From an uncultured Lachnospiraceae bacterium (lineage in GTDB: Bacteria; Bacillota; Clostridia; Lachnospirales; Lachnospiraceae): a DNA stretch of 64,000 nt. The notes under the pieces were generated by a model. That model saw nothing but the letters and a program-made list of their open reading frames with translations, was not told the origin of the DNA and searched no databases. Where the stretch lies: assembly GCA_910586725.1 (NCBI GenBank), contig CAJUJL010000001.1:1-64000 (forward strand). Reading direction: 5' to 3'. Shown one piece after another: positions 18,061 to 26,336 of this stretch (position 1 is its first letter; every line of letters starts with the position of its first letter). Both the position numbers and the translations under genes were made by a program.

Positions 18061-18768
18061 ATGCTCACTTTTGAAACAATCAATGAATTAACGCTTAAAG
18101 TCACCTGCACGGGACAAGACGTCCTTTTTGCCAAGGCAGGTTCCTTTATTGCCGGAGAAAATCCCAATGCCAAAAACTATAAATTTGAAAAGCTTTTGCT
18201 CGGGCCGCAGACAAACTTCGCGCAGGCTGCGCTCGGATCGCTGATGCGGCGCGTTACAAAGGAAAATATTCCTTTGATGAAAGTGACAATGTCCGGCGAT
18301 TCCGTTACCTATTACGCAGACTATGAACAGCACGTCGTTGTTTACAAACTTGCCATTGGAGAAGTTGTATCCGTTGAATCGGAAAATATCCTTGCCTTTT
18401 CTTCCGACTGCAAGTACGACGTCCGTTTTATCGGATGCGGCGTCATTTCCCAAAAAGGCCTGGCCACTTCCACTTTGACCGGAACGGGCCAGAATGCTTA
18501 TGTAGCGATTCTTTCAAACGGCAATCCCATTGTGCTTAGCAATATCCAAAACAGAAATACTATTTCTGTGGATCCGGATGCCGTAATCTGCTGGATGGGA
18601 CAGAACGGTTACTGCGATCCTCAAATCAGAACCGACATATCCTGGAAAAACTTTATCGGCCAGGCATCCGGCGAATCTTACGCATTTGAGTGGAATGGCA
18701 ACCAGCCAATATCTGTAGTCGTCCAGCCATCCGAACGAAGAGGCGGTATCCAGGTTTCGATCGACTGA
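18061..18768 (+). CDS. AIM24 (DUF124) family protein
   Basis: This 235-residue, mostly beta-stranded protein matches the AIM24 family, named after a yeast mitochondrial protein and of unknown bacterial function. Typical features are the N-terminal FAKAGSFIAGEN, the glycine-rich middle and the run CGVISQKGLATSTLTGTGQN, with a C-terminal GESYAFEWNG. The start follows AGGAGGAAAAA. It forms a two-gene transcript with the TerD gene, closed by a strong terminator. Confidence 0.85.
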   Translation: MLTFETINELTLKVTCTGQDVLFAKAGSFIAGENPNAKNYKFEKLLLGPQTNFAQAALGSLMRRVTKENIPLMKVTMSGDSVTYYADYEQHVVVYKLAIGEVVSVESENILAFSSDCKYDVRFIGCGVISQKGLATSTLTGTGQNAYVAILSNGNPIVLSNIQNRNTISVDPDAVICWMGQNGYCDPQIRTDISWKNFIGQASGESYAFEWNGNQPISVVVQPSERRGGIQVSID

Positions 18769-18797
18769 CGATATGGATTTTTCCTTTGTTTTAACCA

Positions 18798-18828
18798 TAA
18801 AAAAGCCAGGGTAAAAACCCTGGCTTTT
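18798..18828 (+). terminator. Terminator after the TerD-AIM24 operon
   Basis: AAAAGCCAGGG and CCCTGGCTTTT are perfectly complementary around a 6-nt loop, with A and T runs at both ends. Confidence 0.92.
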
Positions 18829-18853
18829 GGTAAATACGTCTTGCAAAAAACGA

Positions 18854-18924
18854 AGCAGATAATGGGAGTCGAACCCACCCCCTCAGCTTGGGAAGCTGAT
18901 GTACTACCGATATACTATATCTGC
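18854..18924 (-). tRNA. tRNA-Gly(CCC)
   Basis: The cloverleaf is complete: acceptor stem GCAGATA/TATCTGC, anticodon stem TCAGC/GCTGA with loop TTCCCAA giving anticodon CCC, T-loop TTCGACT and U73, as expected for glycine. The 3' CCA is not encoded. It reads codon GGG. Confidence 0.93.
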
Positions 18925-18986
18925 CTGAAAGATATTATAACATAATTTTAGAATATTACAATATCTTTTCGATCAATTTTCAATTT

Positions 18987-20240
18987 CTATTCTCTGCGCA
19001 GCGCCTCAATCGGATCCAGATTTGCGGCTTTATAAGACGGAAGCATTCCAAATACGATTCCAATAATCATGGAAAACACAACTGCGCCGACGGCTGCCGG
19101 CACACTGATGGAAACCGGCATTTCACTGACTCTGGAAATCACTTCCGCCAGCACAATACCGGACGCCACCCCAAGCAGCCCTCCCAGACTCGTAAGCACG
19201 GACGCTTCTGTCAGAAACTGCCCCAAAATGTTGGTTTTTCTCGCTCCAATGGCTTTTTTCAATCCTATTTCCTGTGTACGTTCCGTCACGGAAACCAGCA
19301 TAATATTCATTACGCCTATTCCTCCGACAATCAGGGAAATCCCCGCGATCCAAATCAACATATTATTCGTGGAATCACCAAGTTCCTGTATTTTCTTCGC
19401 CTGTTCCAGCAAATCTTCCGCCTTATATTTCATCGTTTCATCGCTTGTCGTTAAATACTCATTTAATATCGCAGCGCTTTCTTTTCCTGCGTTTGTCATG
19501 TAATCCGTTGAATCTACCTTGATAACCAGATTTTGGGGTTCATCAAACTGATAAATAATCGGCCAGGTAGAATCCGGAACGTATACTTTTCCGGATGAAT
19601 CCTGAGAATACGTATAATAATCTTCGATGCTGTTGATCACCGGTTCAAATTTCTGCGTTTTTGTGACAATGCCAATTACAATGTATGGTTCTTTTTTAAT
19701 TTCTATTGTCTTGCCCAAAGGATCTTCTCCCTGAAACAGGCCGTTAGCGGAATCTTCATCCAGAAGCGCTACTTTGCGGTATTCTTTGTAGTCGCTTTCC
19801 GTAAATCCTCGTCCCCTTTGAATCAGATAATTACAGGTATTAAAATAATTCTGATCTACTCCCAGCACAAATCCGCCGGTCAAAGTCGTATTTAAATAAT
19901 ATACCCCTCCGTAATCCTGCCGGGATAAAAATACCGAAGCGTCTTCCACATGTTCTACCTCTTTTACCCGCTTCAGCGCTTCTTCACGAATGACCGGAAC
20001 ACCCTGCGGCGCGCCTTCATATCCCATTTCATACGTCCAATCTCCCTGGTAGAGCGCAATTTCCACGGTATTATCACCGGAACCAATCAAATTCTCCTTG
20101 ATCTGCTCGTTGGTGCCTTTGATCGTAGAAACAATCGCAATAATTGCCGCAATACCAATAATAATTCCAAGCATTGTCAGAAATGAACGCATTTTATGGG
20201 ACCAAATACCCTTGAATGATAATCGAATATTCTCTAACAT
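18987..20240 (-). CDS. MacB-like ABC transporter permease
   Basis: The 417-residue protein has the MacB/FtsX layout: N-terminal transmembrane segment (about 20-40, after MLENIRLSFKGIWSHKMRSFLTMLG), a large extracytoplasmic MacB_PCD domain (about 45-280) and three C-terminal segments with GGIGVMNIMLVSVTERTQEIGLKKAIGARK. It is the last gene of a four-gene operon (adaptor, ATPase, adaptor, permease) and begins 14 nt after the second adaptor. Such transporters are mechanotransducers that extrude peptides, lipids or proteins across the envelope. The substrate is unknown. Confidence 0.92.
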   Translation of the reverse strand: MLENIRLSFKGIWSHKMRSFLTMLGIIIGIAAIIAIVSTIKGTNEQIKENLIGSGDNTVEIALYQGDWTYEMGYEGAPQGVPVIREEALKRVKEVEHVEDASVFLSRQDYGGVYYLNTTLTGGFVLGVDQNYFNTCNYLIQRGRGFTESDYKEYRKVALLDEDSANGLFQGEDPLGKTIEIKKEPYIVIGIVTKTQKFEPVINSIEDYYTYSQDSSGKVYVPDSTWPIIYQFDEPQNLVIKVDSTDYMTNAGKESAAILNEYLTTSDETMKYKAEDLLEQAKKIQELGDSTNNMLIWIAGISLIVGGIGVMNIMLVSVTERTQEIGLKKAIGARKTNILGQFLTEASVLTSLGGLLGVASGIVLAEVISRVSEMPVSISVPAAVGAVVFSMIIGIVFGMLPSYKAANLDPIEALRRE

Positions 20241-20254
20241 GTCTGTCCTCTCTA

Positions 20255-21883
20255 TTAAAAACCTTCCGATTCAACCACTTTTGCTCCCTCTTTCGCCGTT
20301 TTTCCGTAAGGAAATGCAATACGGTCCTGCTCGCTTAAGCCGGATTTGATTTCAACGCTGGAGCCATAAAGTATCTTTCCTGTCTGAACATACTGCTTTA
20401 CAAGGCGTCCGTCTTCCCCTGCTTTTAATACATAAGACTTTCCGTCTTCATCTCTCACATACGCTTTCTCAATGTATAAAGAATTCGATTGTTCTTCGGA
20501 GCCAACAGGCATAAAAGACACTTCCAGATCATCTCCGTTGGAAAGACCGGTAGAATCCTCTATATATGCCAAAAATGTATAATACGATACATTGGGATTG
20601 CCTTCTCCATAATATCCCCATCTGTTTGTCAGAGGATATTCGGAAATTTCTGTAATCTTTGCAGAGTACTCCTGTCCATTTCCCCAGGAATTTGCGGAAA
20701 TCTCCTGTCCTACTTCAATCTGTTCTAACATCAGCTCACTGATGGTGCATTTCACATACATTCCCTGAGATCCTGTGATTTCCATAAACGGCGAACCGTC
20801 AAGGGGCGGATCTTCCGGATCCTGGATTGTTTTTACAATGCCGTTGATGCTGGCCGTAACCGTGGCTTTTTTTACTTTTTTCTTAAGACTTTCGATGTCC
20901 AGCCGTTTACTTTTTCTTTCTATTTTCAGTTCTTTTAATTCACTCTCTTTTTCCTCTATTTCTTTTTTTAATTCTTCCTGTGTATACACTTCCTCTGTAG
21001 ATTCTGTCTGTCCTGGCGTTTGGTTTTTATCTTCTTCGTCCTCCTTGTCGTCTTCCTCTTCCGTCTCTTCTTCGAGTGCGATTCCGTCGTCTATTTTTTC
21101 CTGGGTGGACACCTTCCATTTCGAATCGGCGCCTACCGTACTCTCTTCCATTCCGTTTACCGTCCAACAGGTGATCAGCGTGCCTTCCGTAACACTGTTT
21201 CCGCTCCAGATTTCGAATGCCGCAACTTCTTCACGCTGCACTAATCGGTTCAGGTAAGATCCCAATACATAGCATTCCGGCGTACATAAAAACCGAAACG
21301 GCTCTTCCGGCGTTCCCTCTCCTTCATAGGGCTTTGCCGTCTCATCAATATAATTATAAGCGTCGCCGTCTTTTTTCTGCACCTTTACCTTTACAACGCC
21401 TGTTTCCTTCTTTTTTGAAGTATTATTCGACGTGCCGCCTGTACTTGGCTTATTCGATGGAGCCGTTGGCGTTACCGTCGATACGGGTTTGATCTTTTTG
21501 AGTCTTTCCAGCTCCCGCTCTGCCAGCGTAATATCATTTTTTGTGCCCTGCAGTTCCAGCTTTTTCATTTCAATTTCCAGTTCTATTCCGGCCGTGTCAT
21601 ACACCAGAAGCGGATCTCCAATTTCAACCGATTCTCCTTCTTCCACTTTTACTTCCGCAATGACTTCATCATTCACTTGAATGGACTGCACCTGATTATC
21701 GGATACGATTCCCGTACTGGATACGGAATCTCCCCACCATCCCGCATTAATATTTGAAACATACACAACCTCTGCCTGAAGATTATCCTGTTGATATTTC
21801 TGATACGCAAAGACTCCTCCGGCTGCCGCACCTGCAATCACAAGAAAGACAATCAGAAAGATGACGTATTTTTTAATTTTCAT
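20255..21883 (-). CDS. ABC exporter adaptor (HlyD/MacA-like), second of two
   Basis: About 542 residues: one N-terminal membrane anchor, a biotinyl-lipoyl-like half (VIAEVKVEEGESVEIGDPLLVYD), a helical hairpin interrupted by a Ser/Thr/Pro linker and an inserted domain of about 100 residues (roughly 165-275) plus a strongly acidic EEE/DDKEDEED stretch, then the second lipoyl half and beta-barrel (ATVTASINGIVKTIQDP) and a membrane-proximal domain. The insertion is not typical of MacA. I chose the second ATG (6 nt after GGAGG); it overlaps the ATPase stop by 11 nt. It ends in EGF, as does the first adaptor. Confidence 0.85.
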   Translation of the reverse strand: MKIKKYVIFLIVFLVIAGAAAGGVFAYQKYQQDNLQAEVVYVSNINAGWWGDSVSSTGIVSDNQVQSIQVNDEVIAEVKVEEGESVEIGDPLLVYDTAGIELEIEMKKLELQGTKNDITLAERELERLKKIKPVSTVTPTAPSNKPSTGGTSNNTSKKKETGVVKVKVQKKDGDAYNYIDETAKPYEGEGTPEEPFRFLCTPECYVLGSYLNRLVQREEVAAFEIWSGNSVTEGTLITCWTVNGMEESTVGADSKWKVSTQEKIDDGIALEEETEEEDDKEDEEDKNQTPGQTESTEEVYTQEELKKEIEEKESELKELKIERKSKRLDIESLKKKVKKATVTASINGIVKTIQDPEDPPLDGSPFMEITGSQGMYVKCTISELMLEQIEVGQEISANSWGNGQEYSAKITEISEYPLTNRWGYYGEGNPNVSYYTFLAYIEDSTGLSNGDDLEVSFMPVGSEEQSNSLYIEKAYVRDEDGKSYVLKAGEDGRLVKQYVQTGKILYGSSVEIKSGLSEQDRIAFPYGKTAKEGAKVVESEGF

Positions 21884-22568
21884 CATGCGCCTCCTTTTCT
21901 GCTGCCTCTGAAATCTCTCCGTCTATGATATTGTAAACCCGCTTTGCGTGGTCCGCAATATTCTTATCATGTGTAATCATCACAATCGTAACGCCTTCAT
22001 CGTTTAATTTCTGAAACAATTCCATGATCTGCGCGCCTGATTTCGAATCCAGGGCGCCGGTGGGTTCGTCCGCCAGAAGGATCTTCGGGTTATTTACCAT
22101 AGCGCGCGCAATCGCTACGCGCTGCTTCTGGCCTCCGGAAAGCTGTGTGGGCATAAACGACGCACGTTCTTCCAACCCTACCCTTGCCAGCGCTTTTACC
22201 GCACGCTCCCTTCTCTCCTTTTTCTTGATCCCGGCATAACTCAACGGCAGCGCCACATTTTCCATGGCTGATTCGCGCGGCATCAGATGAAAACTCTGAA
22301 ATACAAAACCAATGCTGTTTAAACGCACGTTCGAAAGCTCTTTGTCTTTCAAAGCAGCCACATCGATTCCTCCTAAATAAAACTCACCTGAAGTGGGCTT
22401 ATCAAGACAACCGATAATATTCATAAGCGTTGTCTTACCGGAACCTGACGGTCCCATAATCGCCACATATTCACCTTCCTCTACCTGCAACGTAACATCT
22501 TTGAGAACCGGAACCGTAAGTTTGTCAGAATTATAATTTTTATAAATATTTTTTAATTCCAATATCAT
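21873..22568 (-). CDS. ABC transporter ATP-binding protein (MacB/LolD type)
   Basis: The 231-residue ATPase has Walker A GPSGSGKTT, Q-loop VFQSFHLMP, signature LSGGQKQRVAIARA, Walker B ILLADEPTGALD and an H-loop in VTIVMITHD. It energises the permease encoded at the end of the operon. The ATG at 22568 shares its A with the TGA stop of the first adaptor (TGATG), with GGAGGG upstream, so translation is coupled; a TTG one codon earlier is less likely. Confidence 0.95.
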   Translation of the reverse strand: MILELKNIYKNYNSDKLTVPVLKDVTLQVEEGEYVAIMGPSGSGKTTLMNIIGCLDKPTSGEFYLGGIDVAALKDKELSNVRLNSIGFVFQSFHLMPRESAMENVALPLSYAGIKKKERRERAVKALARVGLEERASFMPTQLSGGQKQRVAIARAMVNNPKILLADEPTGALDSKSGAQIMELFQKLNDEGVTIVMITHDKNIADHAKRVYNIIDGEISEAAEKEAHDEN

Positions 22569-24328
22569 CAAAAACCCTCCAGCCTTAAAAAATCATCAAA
22601 ATCCAGAGGCTTATCCTCATTGTTATTCAGGATTTCATTTTTGTCATCGTTAGGATTGTTATTTTCATCTTCGTAACTGTCGTCTTCGTAATTTCCGTCT
22701 TCGTAGCTGCCGTCTTCATAATTTCCGTCTTCATAATTTCCATCTTCATAATTTCCGTCTGTGAAATTACCATCGTCCATTCCGTCAAATTCCGTATTCA
22801 GCCACAAATCTTCCGTTCCGTTTTCCTGATTGTATAAACCGGACGTATAATCAACTTCGTCTATATTTGTTACGGTTCTTACGCCTTCATAGAGTCCTTC
22901 CATTGGCCATGCAATCAGATCTTCTTCTGTCAGACCGGATAAAATCTCATATTTGTCCTGTTCCGCATCGTATTCTCCAATCTCCACCGCTCGTTTTTCC
23001 AATCTTCCGCTGCCATTGTCGGCCCATACATAAACTGAAGGCTCTCCCCCTTCCAGCGGCTTTTCGCTGCCCATGCCGGTTTCCGTATCCCACAGCATAT
23101 CCGCATCCATATTTTCCGTATCATCCCAGTAGTCCGATAACATTTCGCCGTCTGTATCATCTCCGTAGTCCGATAACATTTCGGCATCCATATCGTCCCC
23201 GTAATCCGACATCATTTCAGGATCGAAATCATCCCCGTAATCTGACAGCATTTCCGTATCCATATCCTCATCATAATCCCACAGCATCTCTGTACCCATG
23301 CCGTCTTCCGGAAATCCCAGATCTTCCATGCCGTCAGGCGTTTCTTTCTCTCTGCCTTCAAACACAATATAGCCGCTGTATAGCCAGATCCCTTCCCTGA
23401 CCTCTGTCTGTCCCTCATCCAATTCAATCAGAACATGCTGCCCAAGCATTAACCCTTCCGTATCATCCATAGACACAAAAAATGAATAGTTACTGGACGC
23501 ACTGACATTCTCATCCGTTTCATAACCCATATCGCCGCCTGTATTATCCGATGATTCTTCCGTATCAAGGCTCTCAATTGTACCTGTCCAGGTAATTTTC
23601 TCATCAACTCTTGAACGCACGATAACATCCACTCCGCTTGAAATCATACCTACGTTCTGTTCGTTGACCGTTCCTTTAATGCGGAATTCTCCGGTAGAAA
23701 GAATCGTCATAAATGCGGAAGATTCTTCATCCTGCGACTGTCCGTCGTTGATCGATTTGATTACGCCGGACGCCGTGCTGGTCACCTGGGAATTATCAAT
23801 ACGCTTTTGGATTTTGTCCATCTCAAGCTGTTTGCTGGACTTTGTAAATTCCGCCTGTTTAATCTGTGTCTGAATCGTCTGAATCTGTGTCGTATACTCA
23901 AATTTATTTGCCTCCGCTGCGGCCGTTCTCTCCTTTTCCAGATCCCGAATCTGATTTCTGTAGTTGTTGATTTCTATATCCTGATTTTCAAGCTCAAGCT
24001 TGGACTGTTCCAGTTCCAGGCTCAAATCTTCCGTGTCATAAGTAAATAACGGCGTGCCCTCCGTCACCTCATCGCCCACTTCAACCAAAATTTCACTGAT
24101 CGTACGCTCCGAATCCGCATTGATTTCCACCGTTTCCTGAGGCTGCACAACCCCCATATAACGATTCTGAACGCCCGTTATGCTTCCCGTAACCACTGAT
24201 ACTTTCTCTACATATACCCTGTCTTTGCTGTCTCTTCCGCCATTTCCATAAAAATACCAAATACCGGCAGCTGCCGCCGCTGCAACCAATATCGCTCCAA
24301 ATATGACTCCAATTTTCTTCCCGCTCAT
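22568..24328 (-). CDS. ABC exporter adaptor with acidic tandem repeats, first of two
   Basis: A 586-residue HlyD/MacA-like adaptor: membrane anchor (about 5-27), first lipoyl half (ISEILVEVGDEVTEGTPLFTYD), coiled-coil hairpin (about 105-180), second lipoyl half (TASGVIKSINDG) and beta-barrel. Residues about 330-425 then hold imperfect 12-13-residue acidic repeats of the type DYGDDMDAEMLS, interrupting the membrane-proximal domain. The C-terminus carries about eight GNYED pentapeptides. Both blocks are very acidic and may bind cations or a basic substrate; that is inference. The start follows AGGAGGAAGT and it is the first gene of the operon. Confidence 0.85.
   Translation of the reverse strand: MSGKKIGVIFGAILVAAAAAAGIWYFYGNGGRDSKDRVYVEKVSVVTGSITGVQNRYMGVVQPQETVEINADSERTISEILVEVGDEVTEGTPLFTYDTEDLSLELEQSKLELENQDIEINNYRNQIRDLEKERTAAAEANKFEYTTQIQTIQTQIKQAEFTKSSKQLEMDKIQKRIDNSQVTSTASGVIKSINDGQSQDEESSAFMTILSTGEFRIKGTVNEQNVGMISSGVDVIVRSRVDEKITWTGTIESLDTEESSDNTGGDMGYETDENVSASSNYSFFVSMDDTEGLMLGQHVLIELDEGQTEVREGIWLYSGYIVFEGREKETPDGMEDLGFPEDGMGTEMLWDYDEDMDTEMLSDYGDDFDPEMMSDYGDDMDAEMLSDYGDDTDGEMLSDYWDDTENMDADMLWDTETGMGSEKPLEGGEPSVYVWADNGSGRLEKRAVEIGEYDAEQDKYEILSGLTEEDLIAWPMEGLYEGVRTVTNIDEVDYTSGLYNQENGTEDLWLNTEFDGMDDGNFTDGNYEDGNYEDGNYEDGSYEDGNYEDDSYEDENNNPNDDKNEILNNNEDKPLDFDDFLRLEGF
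22664..22770 (-). repeat. 15-bp tandem repeat encoding GNYED pentapeptides
   Basis: About seven to eight units encode GNYED with S, D or T variants near the C-terminus of the first adaptor. The array is a likely site of copy-number change. Confidence 0.85.
23090..23290 (-). repeat. 36-39-bp tandem repeat encoding acidic SDYGDDxDxEML units
   Basis: Five to six imperfect units sit inside the first exporter adaptor. Codon usage within units is very similar, suggesting recent amplification. Confidence 0.8.
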
Positions 24329-24471
24329 ACTTCCTCCTGTTTATATCTGCCGCATCTTGAAGCATCTGCCAAAATAACGGTTACAAATCTCTCAATATTC
24401 GTAACCATCTTATCATTATCTCTATACAAATACAATTAAATTTTCCTTAAATTAAGAATTAAAACCCACGG

Positions 24472-24528
24472 AAAACGGCATTTACCATCCGTTGGGAACA
24501 ACCGCGAATGGCAAATGCCGTCTCTTTT
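24472..24528 (-). terminator. Terminator-like hairpin after the DUF4190-like gene
   Basis: ACGGCATTTGCCATTC and GGATGGTAAATGCCGT form a long imperfect stem with a loop of about 17 nt, followed by TTTTCC on the minus strand. The remaining 140 bp up to the exporter operon start show no clear promoter. Confidence 0.6.
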
Positions 24529-25239
24529 TTAGAAAGTGTTATCAAAATTTCTCTGATTAAAATCATCCGGAAAACTGTATTCGTAAAAAAAGTCATTTCC
24601 AATGCCGTCTTCCCATCCACGTTCAAAACCTTCCTGAAAATCCGTGGACGTCACAAATGCAATAATGAAGATAATCCAGGCGACAATGGACAAACATGAT
24701 GTGATAATACCTGTAATCGCCATCCCCTTTTTGCTGCCCGCCTTGAAAAGCTGAACAATTCCTAATATAATTGCTGTAATGGAAAGCGGAATGTTGACAC
24801 AGGTACAAAAAAGCGCCAGAGAAAGAATCCCCAGTATCATAGACGCAATCCCCAATCCCTGACTCACCGGCTTAACGGGCTCCTGACTGTTCTGCTGATG
24901 TGCGTTTTGCTGATAACTGTTCTGCCCCTGTACATTTGGCTGATAATTATTCTGTCCATACGCATTTGGCTGATGCTCGTTCTGTCCATACGTATTTGAC
25001 TGGTATCCATTCTGTCCTTGAGCGTTTGGCTGATACCCATTCTGTCCGTATGTATTCTGGCCATATGCAGGCTGGGGGCTGCCGCTGTTTTGATTCTGTG
25101 CGCTCCCATGGCACTCCCCTTGATACGTGGGCGTAATCTGCTGATAGGATCCCTGATAAGACTGTTCCCATGAAAATTCCTGTTTATTTTCTTTTAAAGT
25201 CTCCTCCGAACCTTCTGAATTCAATTTTTCTTCATTCAT
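24529..25239 (-). CDS. DUF4190-like membrane protein with Gln/Asn-rich repeats
   Basis: About 236 residues. The first 115 are low-complexity and hydrophilic, with an 11-residue repeat of the form YGQNxYQPNAQ (about seven units). Two hydrophobic helices follow (about 130-160 and 172-198, LGIASMILGILSLAL and GMAITGIITSCLSIVAWIIF), as in DUF4190 proteins, then an acidic aromatic tail. Function is unknown. The start at 25239 has GGAG and GAGG upstream; a GTG three codons earlier is possible but lacks a spaced site. It precedes the exporter operon on the same strand with a hairpin in between. Confidence 0.7.
   Translation of the reverse strand: MNEEKLNSEGSEETLKENKQEFSWEQSYQGSYQQITPTYQGECHGSAQNQNSGSPQPAYGQNTYGQNGYQPNAQGQNGYQSNTYGQNEHQPNAYGQNNYQPNVQGQNSYQQNAHQQNSQEPVKPVSQGLGIASMILGILSLALFCTCVNIPLSITAIILGIVQLFKAGSKKGMAITGIITSCLSIVAWIIFIIAFVTSTDFQEGFERGWEDGIGNDFFYEYSFPDDFNQRNFDNTF
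24880..25080 (-). repeat. 33-bp tandem repeat encoding YGQNxYQPNAQ units
   Basis: About six to seven imperfect units lie in the N-terminal half of the DUF4190-like gene, rich in Gln, Asn, Tyr and Gly. Confidence 0.8.
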
Positions 25240-25301
25240 CTTCCTCACTCCAATCTTATGCTTTCATTTATATTAGCATTTTTCAAATTATAATGCAAGA
25301 A

Positions 25302-25404
25302 AAGGCTGCCGCAAAGCCCGCCATATACAACCTGTAGATAAACCGCATCGGGTCTTAATGCCACATCCTGTATACAACGGCTGTTTTGCGGCAGCCTCCT
25401 TTTC
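25302..25404. repeat. Dispersed hairpin element, copy 2
   Basis: Arms AGGCTGCCGCAAA and TTTGCGGCAGCCT are perfectly complementary; inner arms (GCCCGCCATATAC versus GTATACAACGGC) pair partly around a loop of about 45 nt. CCTTTT follows on the plus strand. It lies downstream of the SOD gene and is related to copies at 1-91 and 30655-30760. Confidence 0.75.
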
Positions 25405-25417
25405 ACTTTGTGTGCGC

Positions 25418-25906
25418 CTACATCATCCGTATCTCTCCGCACGCAATCATTTCCCCCGCATTTCCCGACGGCTGAGACGTAAAGTCATCTGCATCTTTAT
25501 GGACCACAACAGCCCGCCCGACAATATCGTAAAGCTCAAGACCGTTGTCATAAAAAGCAAGCCACGCATATCCGTCGTTTGCCCGCAATGGCGGAAAATC
25601 CCCTGCGTGGTGAGGATGCGGGCTGCGATTCGGATTATAGTGTCCTCCCGTGTTGGAAAAATGGTCGGAACAATCTCCCTTTTCATGTATGTGAAACCCA
25701 AAAAAAGCCGGCGTCTTCAGACTGCCGGCTTCCGGCAGCCCAAAAACTTCCGATTCAATTAAAATTCCCCCGTTGGAAACATCATAAAAATAAACAGATC
25801 CGATTAAATTAGGATACAGATCACTTCCCCGAAGCTCCGCAACTGCGCGCGGTCTGTTATCCCCAAATAACTTCATAAATTTTAGACGAGGCGTCATATG
25901 AAACAT
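25418..25906 (-). CDS. Cu/Zn superoxide dismutase family protein
   Basis: The 162-residue protein carries the copper and zinc ligand segments FHIHEKGDC, GGHYNP with PHPHHAGDFP, and VVVHKDADD, plus the disulfide partner and arginine region SGNAGEMIACGEI, though the usual catalytic Arg context (GNAGxR) reads GNAGEM. Cu/Zn SODs convert superoxide to peroxide and oxygen. No signal peptide is visible, whereas most bacterial Cu/Zn SODs are exported. The start at 25906 has GAGG 6 nt upstream. The loss of the active-site Arg, if real, would lower activity; catalytic function is therefore not certain. Confidence 0.85.
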   Translation of the reverse strand: MFHMTPRLKFMKLFGDNRPRAVAELRGSDLYPNLIGSVYFYDVSNGGILIESEVFGLPEAGSLKTPAFFGFHIHEKGDCSDHFSNTGGHYNPNRSPHPHHAGDFPPLRANDGYAWLAFYDNGLELYDIVGRAVVVHKDADDFTSQPSGNAGEMIACGEIRMM

Positions 25907-25963
25907 AAAAAACCTCTTTTTCTTTTATATTATGCAGCAAACAGCCTTTCATTTCCTGTTATT

Positions 25964-26326
25964 TTAATCTTCTTCTATGTGTTCCCTGCCCATAGCTATA
26001 ATCGTACGCACATGCGCGTCCGCCAGAGAGTAAAAAATAGATTTTCCTTCCCGTCTGCCCTTGACCAATTTGTTCTGTTTGAGTATTCTAAGCTGATGTG
26101 AAACCGCCGACTGCGTCATATGAAGCGCTTCCGCCAGATCACAGACGCACACTTCCGCTTCAAATAGCACAAATAAAATCCGGATTCGCGTCGAGTCTCC
26201 AAAAACTTTAAACAATTCCGCCAGATCATATAGCTCCGTCTCATTTGGCATTGTCTGATTGACAATTTTTAAAAGCTCTTTGTGGACCTCGGTTGTATCA
26301 CAGCATAATTTTTCATTCTTATCCAT
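25964..26326 (-). CDS. ArsR/SmtB-family metal-responsive repressor
   Basis: About 120 residues with a winged-helix core (LFKVFGDSTRIRILFVLFEAEVCVCDLAEAL, recognition helix TQSAVSHQLRILKQ). Cysteines in NEKLCCDTTEV and VCVCDL match the positions used by CadC-type cadmium/lead/zinc sensors (the core quoted in parts: LFKVFGDSTRIRIL and EVCVCDLAEAL). The start at 26326 follows AGGAGGGGCCGT. It is the last gene of the HMA/P-type ATPase operon and very probably binds the operator at 28462-28485, giving self-regulation. Confidence 0.9.
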   Translation of the reverse strand: MDKNEKLCCDTTEVHKELLKIVNQTMPNETELYDLAELFKVFGDSTRIRILFVLFEAEVCVCDLAEALHMTQSAVSHQLRILKQNKLVKGRREGKSIFYSLADAHVRTIIAMGREHIEED

Positions 26327-26336
26327 ACGGCCCCTC

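Noticed and set aside
22867..23400. 177-residue plus-strand frame opposite the acidic adaptor repeats
   Set aside because: Low-complexity shadow of the tandem repeats; no ribosome site or homology that I recognise.
18987..24328. Bacteriocin or lantibiotic cluster around the exporter
   Set aside because: No precursor peptide, modification enzyme or leader-peptidase domain is visible in or near the operon.
24880..25080. CRISPR-like repeat array
   Set aside because: The units are contiguous and in frame with a protein; there are no variable spacers.
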